From Acidobacteriota bacterium (GTDB taxonomy: Bacteria; Acidobacteriota; Terriglobia; Versatilivoradales; Versatilivoraceae), in contig JAPPDF010000042.1 of the NCBI GenBank assembly GCA_028875575.1, positions 62,001-126,000 of the forward strand: a stretch of 64,000 nt of DNA, read 5' to 3'. A program made the position numbers and the translations under genes. Shown here piece after piece: positions 60,242-64,000 of this stretch (position 1 is the first letter of the stretch; every line of letters starts with the position of its first letter). The notes under the pieces are model-generated. The model searched no databases and was not told the DNA's origin. It saw nothing but the letters and a program-made list of their open reading frames with translations.

Positions 60242-61053
60242 AGCTGACCGTCGATGCCAGCATAATCATCAAGTGGTTCGTGGCGGAACCGATGAGCGAT
60301 GAATCGCGTCTTCTGCTCTCCCGTCGCATCCATCTGCAAGCTCCCGAATTCCTGCCTGTCGAGTTCGCAAACACGATCTGGAAGAAGAAACGACGCGGGG
60401 AACTGCCCGACGCACAACCCTGCCTGGAAGAACTCGCCGGGTTGCCCGATATTATCACTCTGCATCGGGACGGTGAACTTGTTGAGCGTGCCATTTCAAT
60501 TGCAATGGAAATAGACCACCCGATCTACGATTGCCTCTACCTTGCCTGTGCCGAAACTACGGAGTCGGATCTGGTCACAGCGGACAAGCGCTTTGCGGAT
60601 CAGGCAGTTGGTCGATTGCCGGGAGCCCCGGTCCGGTACATCGGCGCGGCGGGTGTGGCGGATTGGATCGAAACCGCGGCAACTGCCCCGGTCATCGAAC
60701 GGGAGACGGTAGAAAGACTGATTACAGCCTACGAGGTCTTTGCGCAAACAGAGCAGTTCGTTCTCGACAATCTCTCAAGTGAAACCGAGGGGTTCCATTT
60801 CGTGAATACTGCCGACTTGGCCCCCGCCTTGAGATCCCCGTCCCGGAGGCACCTTTTGAAATCGCTTGTCGGGTTGAACGACGAAGAACGCATCGATCTG
60901 CTGGCGCTCGGCTGGTTCGGCGCCGCGCTTTTCCCCAATTGGCGGCAATGCGTCGAGCACGCTGAAAAAATGGGGGGCGGTTTCGACCCCCGTTATGCGG
61001 CCGGCTATGGCCGTCACTGGCGAGCCGGGTACGAGCGCGTGACCGGCGGATAG
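60238..61053 (+). CDS. PIN-domain toxin fused to a C-terminal DUF3775-like domain
   Basis: A 271-residue protein from GTG 60238. Residues 1 to about 135 are a VapC/FitB-like PIN ribonuclease (KLTVDASIIIKWFV with the first Asp, EFANTIW with Glu, HPIYDCLYLACAE with Asp, LVTADKRFAD with Asp). Residues about 150-271 are a second domain: ITAYEVFAQTEQFVLDNL, then SLVGLNDEERIDLLALGWFGAALFPNWRQCVEHAEKMGGGFDPRYAAGYG, most like DUF3775. Typical PIN toxins have about 130-145 residues, so this is twice as long. No frameshift is visible at the junction (near VRYIGAAGVADWIETAATAPVIERETV). Confidence 0.75.
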   Translation: MKLTVDASIIIKWFVAEPMSDESRLLLSRRIHLQAPEFLPVEFANTIWKKKRRGELPDAQPCLEELAGLPDIITLHRDGELVERAISIAMEIDHPIYDCLYLACAETTESDLVTADKRFADQAVGRLPGAPVRYIGAAGVADWIETAATAPVIERETVERLITAYEVFAQTEQFVLDNLSSETEGFHFVNTADLAPALRSPSRRHLLKSLVGLNDEERIDLLALGWFGAALFPNWRQCVEHAEKMGGGFDPRYAAGYGRHWRAGYERVTGG

Positions 61054-61078
61054 ATCCTGCTATGCTTGCCTCTTTCGC

Positions 61079-61108
61079 TTGACAATTGGCGGACGGACCC
61101 GGTATAAG
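61079..61108 (+). promoter_or_regulatory. Sigma70 promoter of rpsT
   Basis: TTGACA (61079-61084), 18-base spacer, TATAAG (61103-61108). Initiation near 61115, about 50 bases before the TTG start. Confidence 0.75.
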
Positions 61109-61164
61109 GTTTCGCGCTTGCGGTACTGAGATGCCGGAGCCGACCCGAATCGGGGGAACAGGAA

Positions 61165-61446
61165 TTGGCCAGACACAAATCAGCCATGAAACGAGCCCGC
61201 CAGAACGAGCAAAGGCGCTTGGCCAGGCGGAGCAAGATGCGCCGGTTGCGCACTCAGCTCGGAAAAATCAGAAACGCCATTTCCGAGAAGAACACCGAGC
61301 AGGTCGAACAGTTGCTGGCGCCGACGCTGTCTTTGATCGACAGTTCCACCCACGGCAGCCTCATTCACCGAAACAAGGCCGCCCGCCAGAAATCGCGCCT
61401 GATGTCTCAAGTCAACAGCCTTTCCGGTAGCGCCTCTTCCGCCTGA
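61165..61446 (+). CDS. rpsT: Ribosomal protein S20
   Basis: A 93-residue S20. The N-terminal ARHKSAMKRARQNEQRRLARRSKMRRLRTQ and the C-terminal HRNKAARQKSRLMSQV with a basic helical middle are characteristic. The start is TTG 61165, with no better start to keep the native N-terminus; a GGAACAGGAA precedes it. Monocistronic behind its own promoter. Confidence 0.95.
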   Translation: MARHKSAMKRARQNEQRRLARRSKMRRLRTQLGKIRNAISEKNTEQVEQLLAPTLSLIDSSTHGSLIHRNKAARQKSRLMSQVNSLSGSASSA

Positions 61447-61531
61447 CACCCAAAAAACCCATATGTTGAACTGACAGCCGATCCCTCCCTTGCACTGGCT
61501 CGGCCGCCTGGGATAGCATGCCCTTCGTCCC

Positions 61532-62902
61532 ATGACCACCCAGAACCTCTCCGATCCCTACCAGCTTCGTCCCGAAAACATCGAGGATCCCCCACGGACC
61601 TATACCAGTATTCTTCGCCGGATCGGTCCCGGCCTGATTCTGGCCAGCGGCATCGTGGGCTCGGGCGAGTTGATCGCCACCACCGTGCTGGGAGCCGAGG
61701 TCGGCTACACGCTGCTGTGGCTGATCATTCTGAGCTGCTTCATCAAGGTGGTGGTTCAAAACGAGCTGGGCCGCTACTCCATTGGGACCGGCGAAACCAC
61801 ACTGGAGGCCTTCGACCGGGCGCCGGGTCCGCGTCTGCGAGCCTCCTGGCTGGTCTGGGCCTGGTTCCTGATGGTCATGTTTACGCTCTTGCAGGTGGGC
61901 GGGATGCTGGGGGGCGTTTCCGAGGTGCTCAACCGGCTGGTTCCCGCCGTTCCCATCGGTGTCTGGGTGTGGGTGGTGAACCTGGTGACGGTAATCCTGC
62001 TCATCGGCGGACGCTACTGGGTGGTGGAGAGAGTCTCCATGGGACTGGTGGTCTGTTTTACCGTTCTGACTGTCAGCTGTGCCTTCCTGATGTTCAAGCT
62101 GCCCCAGTACTTTTCCTGGTCCCAGGTCGTTTCGGGATTGTCGTTCCAGCTTCCGGAAGGGGGACTCATCACCGCCGTGGCCGCATTCGGCATCACCGGA
62201 GTGGGAGCCACCGAGTTGGTGGCCTATCCCTACTGGTGCCTGGAGAAAGGGTATGCCCGTTACAGCGGCCCTCGAGACGGCGGCTCGGCCTGGCGGGAGA
62301 GAGCCGGCGGATGGATTCGGGTCATGGGAGTGGATGTCGGCAATTCCATGGTCATCTACACCTTTGCCACGGTGGCCTTCTACTTTCTGGGAGCGGGAAT
62401 CCTGCACGGACGGGGCCTCCTGCCCCAAGGCTCCGAGATGGTTCAGGTCCTTTCCACCATGTACACCGAAACCATGGGGCCCTGGTCGTTGCCGCTCTTC
62501 CTGGTCGGTGCTTTCGCCGTCCTCTATTCCACCATCTTCGCCGCCACGGCCGCGCACAGCCGGGTGTTTGCCGATTTTGCCGGAATCCTCAAGCTCTACG
62601 ACAAGACCGACTACGCCAAACGGCTCCGGGTGACGCGCCTCTTCGTGGTCATCCTTCTTTTCGTCCCCTCCATCTATTTCATGTTTCTGCAGGCGCCGGT
62701 GATGATGGTCATCATCGGTGGAGCGGCCCAGGCCATCATGTTGCCTGTCATTGCCTTCTACACGGTCTACCTGCGCTACCGTCACATGCCGAAAGAGGTC
62801 CTACCCGGTGCATGGCTGACCCTGGCCCTGTGGATCTCAGCCCTGGTCATGGCCCTAGTGATGGGCTATTCCTTCATTCAGCGAATCGCGGGCATGAAGT
62901 AG
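61532..62902 (+). CDS. Nramp-like divalent-metal transporter homologue without the DPGN motif, 456 residues
   Basis: A paralogue of the protein at 31627, with about 11 helices. Helix 1 reads GPGLILASGIVGSGELIATTVLGAEVGY, lacking DPGN, and helix 6 AAFGITGVGATELVAYPYWC in place of MPHN. The N-terminal extension is only about 30 residues. It converges with the lactate-racemase-like gene 16 bases away, which is nickel-dependent in its family, so a metal or other small-ligand uptake role is conceivable. ATG 61532. Confidence 0.72.
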   Translation: MTTQNLSDPYQLRPENIEDPPRTYTSILRRIGPGLILASGIVGSGELIATTVLGAEVGYTLLWLIILSCFIKVVVQNELGRYSIGTGETTLEAFDRAPGPRLRASWLVWAWFLMVMFTLLQVGGMLGGVSEVLNRLVPAVPIGVWVWVVNLVTVILLIGGRYWVVERVSMGLVVCFTVLTVSCAFLMFKLPQYFSWSQVVSGLSFQLPEGGLITAVAAFGITGVGATELVAYPYWCLEKGYARYSGPRDGGSAWRERAGGWIRVMGVDVGNSMVIYTFATVAFYFLGAGILHGRGLLPQGSEMVQVLSTMYTETMGPWSLPLFLVGAFAVLYSTIFAATAAHSRVFADFAGILKLYDKTDYAKRLRVTRLFVVILLFVPSIYFMFLQAPVMMVIIGGAAQAIMLPVIAFYTVYLRYRHMPKEVLPGAWLTLALWISALVMALVMGYSFIQRIAGMK

Positions 62903-62917
62903 GCGGTCCAATCCTCG

Positions 62918-64000
62918 TCAGGCGTGGGAGAGGACCTTCTCAGTGACGTAGGGGACGGTCTGGGGGCCTTCGGGGAGCACGGCCACGCGGCAGTTCGGGC
63001 CCGAGTCCGCCTGCAGCCGCCTCACCAGGCCGCCGATGTCACGAACAGGTTTGAGGTGCGCTGCCAGAACCTCGGACTCCGGCAGGGTGGAATAGAGGTA
63101 GACCTGCGACTTCATCAGGATTTTGGCCAGGATCTGAACCTGCCACTGATCCTGGATGGTCTCGGTGTGGTTGTGAATGTTGGAGAGCACCTCGGCGGGA
63201 GACTGTCCTGAGCGCAGCAATTGGCCGAAGGGACCCTCCGAAGGCAGGCCGTCGCAGCACTCCGAAGCCATGATAATGGTTCCACCCTGCTTGACGATGC
63301 GGGCGGCGGCCGACATGCCCTTGACGGCCTGGTAGAGATTGAGATCCAGGGGGAACCCCGAATTGGTGGTCACCACCACATCGAAGGGTTGCTCCACCGG
63401 TCGCATGACCGATTCTCGTGCAAACCGGCATCCCTCGTCGTGAGCTTCCTTCCAGTCTCCCACGAAGACACCGGTGATTTCCCGGTCCTTGTTGAGAGTG
63501 ACGTTGACAATGAAGTCCGGCCGGACCAGGGCGGCAATTTCCGACATCTCCCGGTAGATGGGGTTGTTGGCGGTTTCTCCCCAGGTGGCGTTGGGGTTGT
63601 CGATCATTGGAGCCGAGTGGTTGCGCAGGATGCTCTCGAAGGCGCCCACCCCCAGCAACACCGCCTTGGGTCCCCCCGAGAATCCCGCAAATAGATGGGG
63701 CTCGATGAATCCCGTCAGGATTTTGAGCCGGGCCTGTACGAAATCCTTGTTGACCCAGACCTGGTTGCCGTATCGGCTGGCGCCGAGATGAACCATGCTG
63801 GAACGATCCCGAGGTTGGTGCTGCACGATGCGGTATTTGTCGAGGATCTCGCGCCCCAGCATGGCCTCCAGCTCCTGGGGCGTGTTGGACCGGTGGGTGC
63901 CTACGGCGTTGATCAAGGTGATGTTTTCTTTTGGCACCTGGTCCAGTTCGGACAACACGATCGGCAGTACCCTGTCGCTCGGCATGGCCCGCGTGCGGTC
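62918..64000 (-). CDS. Lactate racemase (LarA) family protein, 5' end outside window
   Basis: About 360 residues of the nickel-pincer-nucleotide lactate racemase family are visible, open to the window edge (SDRTRAMPSD recalls the DHTRP N-terminal motif of LarA). NAVGTHR, NKDFVQARLKILTGFIEPHLFAGFSGGPKAVLLGV and VVTTNSGFPLDLNLYQAVKGMSAA are family stretches. Enzymes of this family epimerise alpha-hydroxyacids with a covalently bound Ni-pincer cofactor. LarB, LarC and LarE are not in view, so cofactor supply lies elsewhere. Substrate may not be lactate. Confidence 0.85.
   Translation of the reverse strand, partial: DRTRAMPSDRVLPIVLSELDQVPKENITLINAVGTHRSNTPQELEAMLGREILDKYRIVQHQPRDRSSMVHLGASRYGNQVWVNKDFVQARLKILTGFIEPHLFAGFSGGPKAVLLGVGAFESILRNHSAPMIDNPNATWGETANNPIYREMSEIAALVRPDFIVNVTLNKDREITGVFVGDWKEAHDEGCRFARESVMRPVEQPFDVVVTTNSGFPLDLNLYQAVKGMSAAARIVKQGGTIIMASECCDGLPSEGPFGQLLRSGQSPAEVLSNIHNHTETIQDQWQVQILAKILMKSQVYLYSTLPESEVLAAHLKPVRDIGGLVRRLQADSGPNCRVAVLPEGPQTVPYVTEKVLSHA

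Overview
The window is high-GC bacterial chromosome, densely coded on both strands, with housekeeping genes at its edges and centre (rho, cmk, HU, rpmE, prfA, prmC, nrdJ, thiC, recG, prfB, coaD, rsmD, rpsT). These are separated by accessory loci rich in dispersed intergenic repeats. A twin-arginine DUF1501 protein beside a DUF1549/DUF1553 protein and a SUMF1-fold protein, a DUF1080 protein, a cobalamin-dependent ribonucleotide reductase and a complete coenzyme F420 pathway suggest an uncultured environmental bacterium, possibly Acidobacteriota or a similar PSCyt-rich lineage. No rRNA or tRNA is present, so this placement is inference.

Layout. 1-1112: 3' end of rho and convergent cmk. 1113-1986: repeat-rich gap. 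1987-12656: an uninterrupted plus-strand run of eleven genes: two Tat-exported SIS-like proteins, class II aldolase, MBL hydrolase, class V aminotransferase fold, NCS1 permease, a 48-residue membrane peptide, npdG, then cofD-cofC-cofE. A 273-bp MITE-like element lies between npdG and cofD. 12657-22319: an island with brnTA, a DUF1549/DUF1501/SUMF1 set, two Sel1-repeat proteins, a cupin and an alpha/beta hydrolase, punctuated by a repeat. 22320-27303 (minus): an operon of PPOX-fold protein, double nitroreductase (SagB-like), [2Fe-2S] protein, cofG and cofH. 27678-33285: POT, MFS and Nramp-like transporters. 33546-42009: a ThDP enzyme, HIT, HU, a membrane protein, a Cache-domain protein, then rpmE, prfA, prmC and hinT. 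42254-47862 (minus): nrdJ and thiC around a 1-kb repeat-rich gap. 48057-53063: aldehyde dehydrogenase, DUF1080, etfBA and a DUF374 acyltransferase. 53272-59027 (minus): aminotransferase, coaD, rsmD, recG and prfB, the last with its programmed +1 frameshift. 59510-64000: a coiled-coil membrane peptide, a FitA/PIN toxin-antitoxin pair, rpsT, a second Nramp-like transporter and a lactate-racemase-family gene cut by the window edge.

How the genes fit together. CofG and CofH make Fo; CofC and CofD transfer the phospholactyl-type moiety; CofE adds glutamates; NpdG exchanges hydride between NADP(H) and F420. Both halves of the pathway are co-transcribed with oxidoreductase-like or catabolic genes. 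The best candidate for an undescribed system is therefore an F420-linked metabolic module: the SIS/aldolase/MBL/aminotransferase/permease operon on one side and the PPOX plus double-nitroreductase operon on the other. The operon structure is visible in the sequence; the function is inference.
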